Positions 31,222-40,031 of a stretch of 64,000 nucleotides of DNA are shown one piece after another. The position numbers and the translations under genes were made by a program. The stretch comes from Acidobacteriaceae bacterium. GTDB taxonomy: Bacteria > Acidobacteriota > Terriglobia > Terriglobales > Acidobacteriaceae. The stretch covers positions 1,116,001 through 1,180,000 of the forward strand of contig DASZBM010000002.1 of assembly GCA_035944135.1 (NCBI GenBank). The letters are read 5' to 3'. The first letter of the stretch is position 1; the number at the start of each line of letters is the position of its first letter. A model generated the notes under the pieces. The model had not been told where the DNA came from. It did no database searches and was given only the letters and a program-made list of their open reading frames with translations.

Positions 31222-32688
31222 ATGTCGTTCGCGAGCGGACTCGTTGCGATTTGCAGTCTCGTCTTCATTGCTTCACCGCTGCTGACGGCGCAATCCGGGA
31301 GCACCGAGCAAACGATCGATAAGATAGTGCAGTGCCTTCCGCCACCCGTCGTCGTCAAAGGCGAGCCGCCCGCATGCACGCCTTTGCTCACGCGCATGCA
31401 GCAGCTTCACATTCCCGGCGTCAGCATCGCCGTCGTGCACCACGGCGTTATCGAGTGGGCGCGCGGCTACGGCATCGCAGCGCCCGACAACAAGCCCGTC
31501 ACGCCCGAGACACTCTTCCAGGCAGGCTCGATCAGCAAGCCTGTCGGCGCGATGGCTACGCTGCATCTCGTGCAGGAAGGCAAGCTCTCGCTGGATGCAG
31601 ACGTGAATACGCAGCTCACCTCCTGGAAGGTGCCCGCGACCACCTTTATCGCGCCGGGAGCGATCGTCACACTGCGCGAACTCCTCACGCACACCGCCGG
31701 CATGACCGTCCACGGCTTTCCCGGTTACGCTGCAGGCGCTCCCGTGCCGACACTCGTGCAGGTGCTCAACGGCGAGAAGCCCGCCAATACTGAAGCAATT
31801 CGCATCGAGACGCCTCCCGGCAAAAAATGGAACTACTCCGGCGGCGGCTACACCATTACGCAGCAGCTCGACATCGACGTCTCGCACGAGCCCTTCCCAA
31901 AACTTCTGCACGATACCGTCCTCGCACCCATCGGCATGACGCACAGCACCTATGAGCAGCCGCTGCCTGCAGCCATGCAGGCGAACGCCGCGGCGCCGTA
32001 CGACGAGCATGGCGCGCCTGTGCCCGGCGGAGCGCACACCTATCCCGAGATGGCCGCTGCAGGTCTGTGGACCACGCCATCCGATCTCGGCCGCTACATT
32101 ATCGAGAATCGGCGCTCGCTTGAGGGCAAAGCCAATCACGTACTCTCGCAGGCGATGACCAAGGAGATGATGACACCGGGCAAAGGCTCGTGGGGACTCG
32201 GCTTGCAGATTGGCGGCTCGCCATCAAACCCGTACTTCGAGCATGGCGGAGTGAACGAAGGCTTCGAAGCCCTCTTCGTCGGTTACGAAAACAATGGCGA
32301 AGGCGCAGCGGTCATGACAAATGCGCAGGGCGGCTCGCGCATCTGTTCCGAGATCATGAGCGCAATAGCCATCGCCTACGGCTGGCCCGATTTCAAGCCT
32401 GCAGAGCGCACACAGATTCAACTCCCACCCGACGCGCTCAATCAATTCGTGGGCAGCTATCAGGCCACAACGCCATCCGTCACGTTCACCTTCACCGTTG
32501 AAGACGGGCACCTGATGGGCGTCGCCGGCGCTCAGCGCAAGATCGAATTCTTCCCCGAATCCCCAACGCGCGTCTTCGCCAAAGTCGTTCCGGTTGAGAT
32601 TGAGTTCGTGAAGAACGACAAAGGCGAGATCACCGGCATGGTCGTGCATCAGGGCGACAACCAGCTCTCCGCCACCAAGAAGAAGTAA
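31222..32688 (+). CDS. secreted beta-lactamase-family serine hydrolase with C-terminal lipocalin-like extension
   Basis: A 488-residue exported protein. The signal peptide is at about 1-23 (LLTAQ). Ser103 and Lys106 are in GSISK, the YSG motif is at 205-207 (NYSGGGYTIT) and the third motif is HGG in FEHGGVNEGFEA. About 90 residues of beta-rich sequence from DALNQFVGSYQA to the end form an extra domain of the type often fused to this family. An AGGATC region precedes the ATG at 31222. It is clearly diverged from the hydrolase just upstream, so this is an old tandem arrangement or a chance clustering. Confidence 0.9.
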   Translation: MSFASGLVAICSLVFIASPLLTAQSGSTEQTIDKIVQCLPPPVVVKGEPPACTPLLTRMQQLHIPGVSIAVVHHGVIEWARGYGIAAPDNKPVTPETLFQAGSISKPVGAMATLHLVQEGKLSLDADVNTQLTSWKVPATTFIAPGAIVTLRELLTHTAGMTVHGFPGYAAGAPVPTLVQVLNGEKPANTEAIRIETPPGKKWNYSGGGYTITQQLDIDVSHEPFPKLLHDTVLAPIGMTHSTYEQPLPAAMQANAAAPYDEHGAPVPGGAHTYPEMAAAGLWTTPSDLGRYIIENRRSLEGKANHVLSQAMTKEMMTPGKGSWGLGLQIGGSPSNPYFEHGGVNEGFEALFVGYENNGEGAAVMTNAQGGSRICSEIMSAIAIAYGWPDFKPAERTQIQLPPDALNQFVGSYQATTPSVTFTFTVEDGHLMGVAGAQRKIEFFPESPTRVFAKVVPVEIEFVKNDKGEITGMVVHQGDNQLSATKKK

Positions 32689-32733
32689 TAACCCGCTGCC
32701 GTCGGCACGAAGAGTTCTTTCGGCCCACGCGCG

Positions 32734-33741
32734 TCACCACAACGCGGGCACCTGCGTCTCCTGCATCGTGGTCCCCTTCTGGACGTGTAACGCCGACAGG
32801 AACGGCTGCGCGCTCGGGTCATACTTCACCGTAATCGTGCCCGGCCTTCCATCCGATCCGGCTCGGCCATCCTGCCCATCGTGCCCCGCGAATCCGTCAC
32901 TGCCCGGCGGACTCCCCATCCCTCCTGAGCCTCCGGCGCCGCCTTTGCCGCCTTTGCCGCCAGCACCACCGCTTCCACCCGCCGAGCTCACTGTCAGCGA
33001 CCCACCCTGCGGATCGACCAGGTAGAACCATTCCTTGTGCCCTGCGGCCTGCACCGACGCCTGCAGCAGTGGGTGCGCTCCAGGACGCAGCCGCAGCAGC
33101 ACCTGCACGTTTGGCCCGTCGCCGCCGTCGCTGCCATTTCCTCCATCGGTACCGTCCGTGCCATTCCCGCCGTCGCCGCCGGCAGAGGGATTATTCGGGT
33201 CCATCGATCCCGTGCTTCCACTCGAGCCATCCGAGCCATTCGTGCCATCCAGGCCGTTGCTTCCATCGCTTCCCCGAAAGCTCGCCGCAAACGCAAAGTC
33301 GTAGCGCACGGGCACATCCAGATCGGCATGCAGTCCAGGATGGCTCGGCACCGCGATCGTCACGTGCCCAATCTTCCCATCGCTCAATCGAGGATCATGC
33401 CCAAGCGACACGACGCCCTTCTTGCTCACCGACACGAGCGTCGGGGTCACCGACAAATCACTCCAGCGAACCTTGCCTTTGCCCGCTCCCGTTGTCGTCA
33501 GCACGGTCCCGTCCGGCTGAGTAAACGTCACGATGAGCGGCGACTTCTCGCCCGGAGCTACGCCCGGGTCCCCCTGCAGACGCGCGTCCATGGATGTAAC
33601 AGGAAGCTTGGCAATCTCCACCCGCATTCCCAACTTCACCTGCAGCCTGCTGCATCCGCACAGCGTGAGAACGCACAGCGCTGCAATCAACTTACCTGTA
33701 TTTGCAAACTGCGAACGCATCGACGCCGGTCTCGTGCTCAT
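32734..33741 (-). CDS. lipoprotein with collagen-like Gly-rich repeats
   Basis: A 335-residue exported lipoprotein. The signal sequence ends in a lipobox with Cys30 (VLTLCGC). A beta-rich region follows (about 35-155, with a RWSDLSVTPTLVSVSKKGVV segment like bacterial Ig domains). Two Gly-X-Y-type stretches come next: about 157-210 (GSDGSNGLDGTNGSDGSSG and on) and about 258-305 (GGSGGAGGKGGKGGAGG, then GSDGFAGHDGQDGRAGSDG). They are separated by a compact globular segment (VQVLLRLRPGAHPLLQASV). No family was recognised for the folded parts. It lies downstream of mqnE on the same strand. A surface or adhesive role is possible but unproven. Confidence 0.75.
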   Translation of the reverse strand: MSTRPASMRSQFANTGKLIAALCVLTLCGCSRLQVKLGMRVEIAKLPVTSMDARLQGDPGVAPGEKSPLIVTFTQPDGTVLTTTGAGKGKVRWSDLSVTPTLVSVSKKGVVSLGHDPRLSDGKIGHVTIAVPSHPGLHADLDVPVRYDFAFAASFRGSDGSNGLDGTNGSDGSSGSTGSMDPNNPSAGGDGGNGTDGTDGGNGSDGGDGPNVQVLLRLRPGAHPLLQASVQAAGHKEWFYLVDPQGGSLTVSSAGGSGGAGGKGGKGGAGGSGGMGSPPGSDGFAGHDGQDGRAGSDGRPGTITVKYDPSAQPFLSALHVQKGTTMQETQVPALW

Positions 33742-33855
33742 GGGGCAAACTCTGCGACCTCAATCGCTTGCATGAACACAGATTCCAGCAGCGTGTTGCG
33801 ACACACACAATACAACTTGCAAATTCTCATCTGGGGATGAAACGAGGCTGAGACA

Positions 33856-35007
33856 CTACACCGCGACGGTAAAGCTGTCCTCGCTGCGCGTGACCGCGCG
33901 ATACATGGTGTCGCGCTCAAATGCCACACGCCCGGCCTCCGTGATCAGCCGTTCAAGATCGCGCCGCCGCAATCCCTGTGGTGTGGTTGCGCCTGCATCG
34001 TGATAGATTTTCTCTTCCACAACCGTGCCGTCGATATCATCCGCGCCAAACCGCAGCGATATCTGCGCCATCTTCGGCGTCACCATCTGCCAGTAGCTCT
34101 TGATGTGCGGAAAGTTGTCGAGCATCAGACGGCTCACCGCAATCTGCTTGATGTCCTGCATGCCGGTCGACTTGGGCAGATGACTCAGTGCCGTGTGGTC
34201 GGGATGAAAACTCAGCGGGATAAACGTCTGGAACCCACCCGTCTCGTCCTGCACCTCGCGCAGCTTCAGCAGATGATCGACACGGTCTTCGTCATTCTCA
34301 ATGTGCCCGTAAAGCATCGTCGCATTCGAACGAAGGCCCGCCTTGTGCGCCAGCCGCGCAGTATCCAGCCACTCGCTCCCGTCGATCTTGTGGTCGCAGA
34401 TGATGTGCCGCACGCGGTCGGCAAAGATCTCCGCACCTCCGCCAGGGCACGAGTCCACGCCCGCAGCTTTCATGCGCTCCAGCGTCTCCGCAATCGACAG
34501 CTTCGCGCGCTTGGCGAGAAACGCAACCTCGACCATCGTGAACGCCTTGATATGCACCTGCGGGTAGCGCTCCTTGAGCCCGCTCACGAGGTCCATGAAG
34601 TACTCGAACGGCAAATCAGGATGCAGCCCGCCGACGATGTGAAACTCCGTCACCGCCTCCGTAAGGCCCTTGCCCGCAGTCTCCCACGCCTCTTCGAGCG
34701 CCATCGTGTACGTATCTGCCGCGCCCTTCTTGCGCCCAAACGCGCACAGGCGACAGCTCGCGACACATACGTTCGTCGGATTGATATGCCGGTTGACGTT
34801 GAAATAAGCGACATCGCCGTGCATGCGCTCGCGCACGAGGTTCGCCATCCAGCCCACGGCGAGAATGTCTCCGCTGCGATAGAGCGCGAGGCCGTCGTCA
34901 TAGCTCAGGCGCTGACCGGCCTGCACCTTCTCGGCAATCGGTTCCAGCGCAGCGTCGTCAGTTTGAAAGGAGTGGCGCGGTCTGGCCTCGATCGAATTGC
35001 GGTCCAT
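33856..35007 (-). CDS. mqnE: aminofutalosine synthase (radical SAM)
   Basis: A 383-residue radical SAM enzyme. The cluster ligands Cys81, Cys85 and Cys88 form the CxxxCxxC motif in NPTNVCVASCRLCAF. Other MqnE marks are HIVGGLHPDLPFEYFMDL and RLMLDNFPHIKSYWQMV, and the end block RFGADDIDGTVVEEKIYHDA. It makes aminofutalosine in the futalosine route to menaquinone. The related MqnC is less likely because the GGLHPDLPFEYF and SRLMLDNFPHIK stretches are those of MqnE. No other menaquinone gene is in the window. Confidence 0.92.
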   Translation of the reverse strand: MDRNSIEARPRHSFQTDDAALEPIAEKVQAGQRLSYDDGLALYRSGDILAVGWMANLVRERMHGDVAYFNVNRHINPTNVCVASCRLCAFGRKKGAADTYTMALEEAWETAGKGLTEAVTEFHIVGGLHPDLPFEYFMDLVSGLKERYPQVHIKAFTMVEVAFLAKRAKLSIAETLERMKAAGVDSCPGGGAEIFADRVRHIICDHKIDGSEWLDTARLAHKAGLRSNATMLYGHIENDEDRVDHLLKLREVQDETGGFQTFIPLSFHPDHTALSHLPKSTGMQDIKQIAVSRLMLDNFPHIKSYWQMVTPKMAQISLRFGADDIDGTVVEEKIYHDAGATTPQGLRRRDLERLITEAGRVAFERDTMYRAVTRSEDSFTVAV

Positions 35008-35045
35008 AGCTCTATTCTACCGCTCGCGTTTTGCTAAGCCGCCAC

Positions 35046-37103
35046 CTAACGCGAGCCTGCGCGGGTAGTTGACTGCGAGTCACCTGCGAAAGGGGAGGCC
35101 ACCATCTTCGGCTCAACCACCACGCCATCAAACAGCGTCGCGCCGATCAAGTGATCACCCACCGGCCGCAGGAAGCGCAGCGGCCATCCTGTGTCCCAGT
35201 AGCTGACCTTGTAGTCCGGCAGCGTCGCCGCGAAACCGACCGTTCCGCCCGCGGAAGCCACCAGCACGCGCTTGTTCGCCGCGTCAAAGTAGATCCCATC
35301 GACGATCCTGACGAACAGATTGCGCAGCGTCTTCCACGAATTGCCGCGGTCCGTCGAATAGAACACGCCTTCCGGTCCGCCGATCCAGATGTTCCCAAGC
35401 CCGTCGATTGCCAGCGCGCCGATCTGCGTCAGCGTCGCCGGCGGCATCACGCCCGTCCAGCTATCTCCGCCATTCTGCGAGAGTGCCAGTCCTGTAAGAC
35501 TGGACGCGACAATCATCTGCTGGTGCGCCGCAATGTAGCGGCCCTCCGTAAGCTGCGGGACGTGCACCTGCGACCAGTTCTGGCCGCCGTCCTGGCTGCG
35601 CCATATGCCATCAGATGTCCCGGCATAGATACCGGCGGTTCCGCTTGCGAGCGCATACACGGCCGCTTTGTTCAGCTCGCTCGCGGCGCTCTCCTCGGTC
35701 CTGTACCTCGGCGCCGGCGCCTGACCTTTATGAGCGCCCTTCTTGCCCACCACCTTCTTCGGCGCAGGAGCAGGTTTGCGCGCCGGAGGGCTCGCGACAA
35801 CCGCAGGAGCCCATGTCCCTCCCGCGAGTTGGAAGATGCCATGCGAGGTCCCAGCTAGCAGCGTATCTGTCGGCGTCATCGTCAGGCTGTAGACATCGCG
35901 CCCACCCAGCCCCGTGCTCATCTGCCGCCAGCGCACACCGCCGTCCGTGCTTGCAAAAACTCCGCCCGTCTCCTTGTCATTCACCACGCCGACATACAAC
36001 TGCGCGGAGTCACGAGGATCGGCCGCGTACGCAACCACCTGCCGCAGCGTGAAGCCGTCGTTCGACGCCGTAAAGGTCAGCCCTCCGTCCTCGCTGCGCA
36101 GAACGCCTCCGCGATCCGTCGCAAGCAGCACGTGCTGCGGCTGATTCGGATCGATATAGACGTCGTTCACGATCACGTCCGGCTGCGTAACCCGAACCCA
36201 CGTCGACCCCGCGTCCGTCGACTTGAAGAGCCCTTCCGTTGTTCCCGCGTAGATCGTGTTCGGCTGCGTCGGGTCCAGCCTAAGCTTGCGTGTCCTGCGC
36301 GCGGAGCTCGGAATTCCCTGCCCGCGGTTGATGCTGACGCCCCCCTTGAACTGCTGGCCCGCGTCCAGGCTCTTGTAAATGCCGGAGCATGCACTCGCGT
36401 ACACGATGTTCGGGCTGCCGGGATCGATGACGATCGAAAACACATCCGAGTCGTCGATAATCCCTTCCTTGATGTTGTCCCAGTGCGCCCCTCCATCCGT
36501 CGTCTTCCACGGCAGGTGCCACGTTCCCGCGTAAATAATGTTCGGGTCCTTGGGGTCGATGGCGATCGATTCAACCTCATGAATCTCGCTTGACCCGGAC
36601 GGGCTGATCAGATCCCAGTGCTTCCCATTGTCCTTACTGCGGTAGACACCCTCGAGCGTGCCTGCGATGAGAATATTCGGGTCGGACTGCGCGCGCGCCA
36701 GCGAGCGCACCGACTGCCCGCTCATCTGGGCTTGCTTGGCCCAGTGTTTCCCGTTGTCGTCGCTGATATAAATTCCGCCGCCCGGCTTGTTCACGATGTA
36801 CGCGCCGACAATCAGCCGGCTCGGATCCGCCGGGTCCGTCTCAATCTGTTTGATCAGCAGGTCGCTGCTGCCATCCACCTGCGACACCCGCTTCCAGGTG
36901 GCGCCGTCGTCGTGGCTCTGATAGAGCCAACCGGTTTCCGTACCCAGGTAAAGATGCTTTGAGTCGTGCGGATCAACCGCAAAAGAACGCGCATCGCCGC
37001 CGTAGGGCCCGAGCGGGAACCAGGTAACCGCCCGCGCCGGTGTCCCCATCAGAGGACACGCCAATATCAATACGCCGAGATGGCGAAGCAGCCCTGCCTT
37101 CAT
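35046..37103 (-). CDS. secreted BNR/YCF48-type beta-propeller protein
   Basis: A 685-residue exported protein. The N-terminal signal is at about residues 6-25 (HLGVLILACPLMGTPARA). At least eight propeller-type repeats follow, with SxDxGxxW-like Asp-box motifs: SHDDGATWKRV, SDDNGKHWAKQ, SKDNGKHWDLI, TTDGGAHWDNI, STDAGSTWVRV, STDGGVRWRQM, SQDGGQNWSQV and STDRGNSWKTL. A Pro/Lys-rich linker (KPAPAPKKVVGKKGAHKGQ) interrupts the repeats near residue 445. Proteins of this kind resemble photosystem assembly factor and sialidase-like propellers, but no catalytic residues for hydrolysis can be identified. It is probably a cell-surface binding protein. Confidence 0.82.
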   Translation of the reverse strand: MKAGLLRHLGVLILACPLMGTPARAVTWFPLGPYGGDARSFAVDPHDSKHLYLGTETGWLYQSHDDGATWKRVSQVDGSSDLLIKQIETDPADPSRLIVGAYIVNKPGGGIYISDDNGKHWAKQAQMSGQSVRSLARAQSDPNILIAGTLEGVYRSKDNGKHWDLISPSGSSEIHEVESIAIDPKDPNIIYAGTWHLPWKTTDGGAHWDNIKEGIIDDSDVFSIVIDPGSPNIVYASACSGIYKSLDAGQQFKGGVSINRGQGIPSSARRTRKLRLDPTQPNTIYAGTTEGLFKSTDAGSTWVRVTQPDVIVNDVYIDPNQPQHVLLATDRGGVLRSEDGGLTFTASNDGFTLRQVVAYAADPRDSAQLYVGVVNDKETGGVFASTDGGVRWRQMSTGLGGRDVYSLTMTPTDTLLAGTSHGIFQLAGGTWAPAVVASPPARKPAPAPKKVVGKKGAHKGQAPAPRYRTEESAASELNKAAVYALASGTAGIYAGTSDGIWRSQDGGQNWSQVHVPQLTEGRYIAAHQQMIVASSLTGLALSQNGGDSWTGVMPPATLTQIGALAIDGLGNIWIGGPEGVFYSTDRGNSWKTLRNLFVRIVDGIYFDAANKRVLVASAGGTVGFAATLPDYKVSYWDTGWPLRFLRPVGDHLIGATLFDGVVVEPKMVASPFAGDSQSTTRAGSR

Positions 37104-37264
37104 TCTCTTGCCTTACTCCTACATCAAGATTAATGCATTGAACGCGCCAGAGGCTGTATCCCCCAACTTGCGTACACGCAAAGGAACATCTATCGGGGAA
37201 AGACGTTTGCCCTGGACCGGACGCGCTATTCTCACGGCCCGCGGCAGACTCAACCCCGCCAGAC

Positions 37265-37303
37265 AAAGAAAACGGCTGGCCGGGGGAGCCGGCCAGCCGT
37301 TTT
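37265..37303 (-). terminator. rho-independent terminator of the OmpA-like gene
   Basis: AAAACGGCTGGCCGG pairs exactly with CCGGCCAGCCGTTTT around a five-base loop. On the minus strand it is followed by TTTTCTTTGTCT. It lies 17 bases after the stop codon. Confidence 0.9.
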
Positions 37304-37319
37304 CGACTGATTACAGCGG

Positions 37320-39047
37320 TTACTGGTTCGAGGCCGCTGCCTTGTGATGGCGGCGGTGATGGCGCTCCGGAGCATTCCGAGGCACAGCGTGGATCGTCCC
37401 TTCATCCACCGGGGTCAGACCGGTGTTGTCCAGGGTGGCGCCATCAGGAATCAGCGTGGTGTTGGCGGTATCGGTGCCCGCGGTCCCGGTGTAAACCGAG
37501 ATGCGAGAGGCATCGACGCCCTTCTCCGTGACCAGGTATTCCTTTTCGTTGACAGCGCGCTCGGCCGCACGATGCTCGGCCTCGTGCTCTGCCGTCTCGT
37601 GATGGCCACGACGCTCACGCACCTCGACCGGTGCCGAGTTGCCGACAACCGCCAGCTTCGCGTTCGGATCCTGCTGCAGGCTCAGGGCGATGTCGTCAAG
37701 GCAAGCCTTGGCTTCATTGTCCACACGAGTCGGACGGTGCTTGTCGCGGTCGAAGTTGATCGAGCAGAGGCTCTTGGTCTCGGGCTTCACAACCGGCGGC
37801 GGCGCGTTCACCGTCACCGTGGTCGTCTGCGAAGCAGTCTGGCCCTTGTCGTCAACCGCGTTGCAGGTGACCGTAATCACGCCCGGCGCAACGCCAGTGG
37901 TGGTCAGGGTCGCCGTCGACGTGTTGCCGCTGATGGAGCCGGCGGTCGCCGAGTAGCTGTAGGTCAGAGGCCGGTTCTGCGGGCTCACGCCATTCGCCGT
38001 GATCGTCGAAGGATCGCCCGGGTTCACCGTCGAAGGATTGGCCGAGCAGCCAACGGTCGGCGGCTGGAACTGCGTTACGGTAACCGTCGCCGAGCAGTCA
38101 GCGAACTGACCAGGCTTCTTGCCTTCCTCGACATGGCCCTTCACCGTGTAGGTGCCGGGGTTCAGGCTCTTGGTATCGATCGTCACCGTGTTCGTCGTGC
38201 TGGTGGCAACGACGCCCTGGTCGCCCGACCAGCTATAGCCGGCCGTCTTCTTGGGGTTCAGGTTCGTCGCCGTTCCCGTGATCGTCACCTGGTCGCCCGG
38301 GTAGACCGTGCCCGTCGGGGCCGTCACGGAGCAGGAGTACTGCACCGGCGGCGGCGGGACGATATGGCCGAAGTGCACCAGGATACCGCTGCTCAGCTCG
38401 GCAACGCCCAGATTCGCGCGGCCGCCCTCAGCTCCACCCACCGGGGGGTTCACAGCCGGACCGAAGTCGGTGTGGATGTAACGGTAGTCCGCCTGGAAGA
38501 GGCGCAGGCCGAACCGGCCGTCCATAAACGGCAGGTTGTAGTCCATGCCGCCGCCGACCAGAAGGCTCGGGCCCCAGGTGTACGGATTGTGTCCGAAGGT
38601 CGCCGGGTTTTCGCTGTTCGGTCCACCAAGCTTCGTTGCGCCCGCAGCTGCGTGCGCAAACAGGGTGAAATTCTCCATCGGGGCGCGGACGATCGGGCCG
38701 ACATAGGCGCCGTACGCTCCGTCATTCTGGCCATCGGGGTTGGCGATGAAGCTGAACTCGCCGCCGATGTACTTGTTGAAGTAATACGCGCCGCTTCCGA
38801 TCGCGCCTTCGTCAACCGACGAGAAACGGATTCCCTGCGGCTTAATCTGGCCATGCGCGCCAAAGTACGAGTACCCCATAAACAAATCAACGCGCGAAGG
38901 GTTGTTTTCACCATAGGCCGCAGCATTCGTCGTGGACGTGCTGGCAGATGCCGTGGTGGTCTGCGCACTCAGACTCGCTACTCCAAAGCTGACCGCACAT
39001 GCAGCCAGCAGGAACCGGCTGATACTGCGAAACGGACGATAAGACAT
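37320..39047 (-). CDS. outer-membrane beta-barrel protein with Ig-like region and OmpA-like C-terminus
   Basis: A 575-residue outer-membrane protein. The signal peptide is at about residues 10-30 (LLAACAVSFGVASLSAQ). A barrel domain follows (about 45-235: VDLFMGYSYFGAHGQ and LFQADYRYIHTDFG), then two to three Ig/PKD-like repeats (about 240-415: CSVTAPTGTVYPGDQVTITG and GCSANPSTVNPGDPSTITA). The OmpA-like domain begins LCSINFDRDKHRPTRVDNEA and ends in a His/Arg tail (RHHRRHHKAAASNQ). The OmpA part is degenerate in its peptidoglycan-binding loop. The start at 39047 has a GGAGGG site; the in-frame start at 39104 does not. A strong terminator follows. Confidence 0.85.
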   Translation of the reverse strand: MSYRPFRSISRFLLAACAVSFGVASLSAQTTTASASTSTTNAAAYGENNPSRVDLFMGYSYFGAHGQIKPQGIRFSSVDEGAIGSGAYYFNKYIGGEFSFIANPDGQNDGAYGAYVGPIVRAPMENFTLFAHAAAGATKLGGPNSENPATFGHNPYTWGPSLLVGGGMDYNLPFMDGRFGLRLFQADYRYIHTDFGPAVNPPVGGAEGGRANLGVAELSSGILVHFGHIVPPPPVQYSCSVTAPTGTVYPGDQVTITGTATNLNPKKTAGYSWSGDQGVVATSTTNTVTIDTKSLNPGTYTVKGHVEEGKKPGQFADCSATVTVTQFQPPTVGCSANPSTVNPGDPSTITANGVSPQNRPLTYSYSATAGSISGNTSTATLTTTGVAPGVITVTCNAVDDKGQTASQTTTVTVNAPPPVVKPETKSLCSINFDRDKHRPTRVDNEAKACLDDIALSLQQDPNAKLAVVGNSAPVEVRERRGHHETAEHEAEHRAAERAVNEKEYLVTEKGVDASRISVYTGTAGTDTANTTLIPDGATLDNTGLTPVDEGTIHAVPRNAPERHHRRHHKAAASNQ

Positions 39048-39260
39048 TCGACAACCCTCCACTAAGAAAACTTGCTGATATGTTCTGCAGACTCGTAGGT
39101 TCAATGCGGCCTGCTGGACCTTTGTTAATTCGAAAAAAAGTTTACCGCGTTTGAAGCTTGTGTCGAGGACAAAATTACTGCGTTTCCTACTATCTCACTA
39201 TGACTTACTGCAGCCTCCAAATTTCTCCAGTTACCAATCAAGCACCTCTTCACGCCATTC

Positions 39261-39878
39261 TCAGGTGAGATTCAACGTCTCTTTCAGACTTCCGCGCGTC
39301 GCCTGAATCTTCTCCTGAAGCAGCGTAATCGCATACAAAAGCTGCTCAGGTCGCGGTGGGCAGCCCGGCACATACACGTCCACCGGAATCACCTGGTTCA
39401 CGCCTTGCAGCAGCGCATAATTGTTGAAAACTCCGCCCGACGTCGCGCAGGCGCCCATCGAGATCACCCATTTCGGCTCCGGCATCTGCTCATACAGCCG
39501 CCGAATCACCGGCGCCATCTTCTGCGACACCCTCCCCGCGATAATCATCAGATCGCTCTGCCGCGGGCTCGGCCGGAACACCTCCGCGCCGAATCGCGCG
39601 ATGTCATATCGGCTCCCGCCCATCGACATCATCTCAATCGCGCAGCACGCCAACCCAAACGTCATCGGCCAGATCGAATTTTTCCTTACCCAGTTGATCG
39701 CCGCGTCCATCGACGCCAGTACCACGCCCTCGGGCTTGTCATCACCCCAGTTCACCTCGGCAATCTTGTCGCGGTTCTTGCCGAAACTCTCCAGATTGCC
39801 GAATAAATAACGGTCGTTGCGCTGCGGAACCGCAGTCGGTCTTCCGCTCGTGGTGGTCTGGTTGGGATCACTGCTCAT
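39261..39878 (-). CDS. nuoB: NADH-quinone oxidoreductase subunit B
   Basis: A 205-residue Complex I subunit carrying the N2 [4Fe-4S] ligands Cys78 and Cys79 ([10 protein letters not shown]), Cys144 ([10 protein letters not shown]) and Cys173 ([10 protein letters not shown]). The quinone-site region [20 protein letters not shown] is intact. A longer in-frame start at 39992 gives unconserved residues, so the ATG at 39878 is preferred, though its ribosome site is weak. No other nuo gene is adjacent: glnD is upstream and the OmpA-like gene downstream. The solitary location is unusual for a Complex I subunit. Confidence 0.92.
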   Translation of the reverse strand: MSSDPNQTTTSGRPTAVPQRNDRYLFGNLESFGKNRDKIAEVNWGDDKPEGVVLASMDAAINWVRKNSIWPMTFGLACCAIEMMSMGGSRYDIARFGAEVFRPSPRQSDLMIIAGRVSQKMAPVIRRLYEQMPEPKWVISMGACATSGGVFNNYALLQGVNQVIPVDVYVPGCPPRPEQLLYAITLLQEKIQATRGSLKETLNLT

Positions 39879-40031
39879 ATTGCTCAGTATACGTACTGCC
39901 AAAATCAAGGCATTAACGCCTGCCTCTACCACTCCCTGCTTAAAGATTTCGTTGTTGTGATGCGATTGTAGTGCACTGCGTTGTCGAAACAACAGAAAAG
40001 AGGGTATCGAAACCCCTGAAAAAACGGTATC

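Noticed and set aside
31222-32688. Antibiotic-resistance beta-lactamase
   Set aside because: Motifs fit the broad serine beta-lactamase-like hydrolase family, with an extra C-terminal domain; nothing specific to true class C resistance enzymes was seen.
37344-39065. Plus-strand ORF of 573 codons
   Set aside because: It is antisense to the OmpA-like gene, which has a signal peptide, barrel and terminator.
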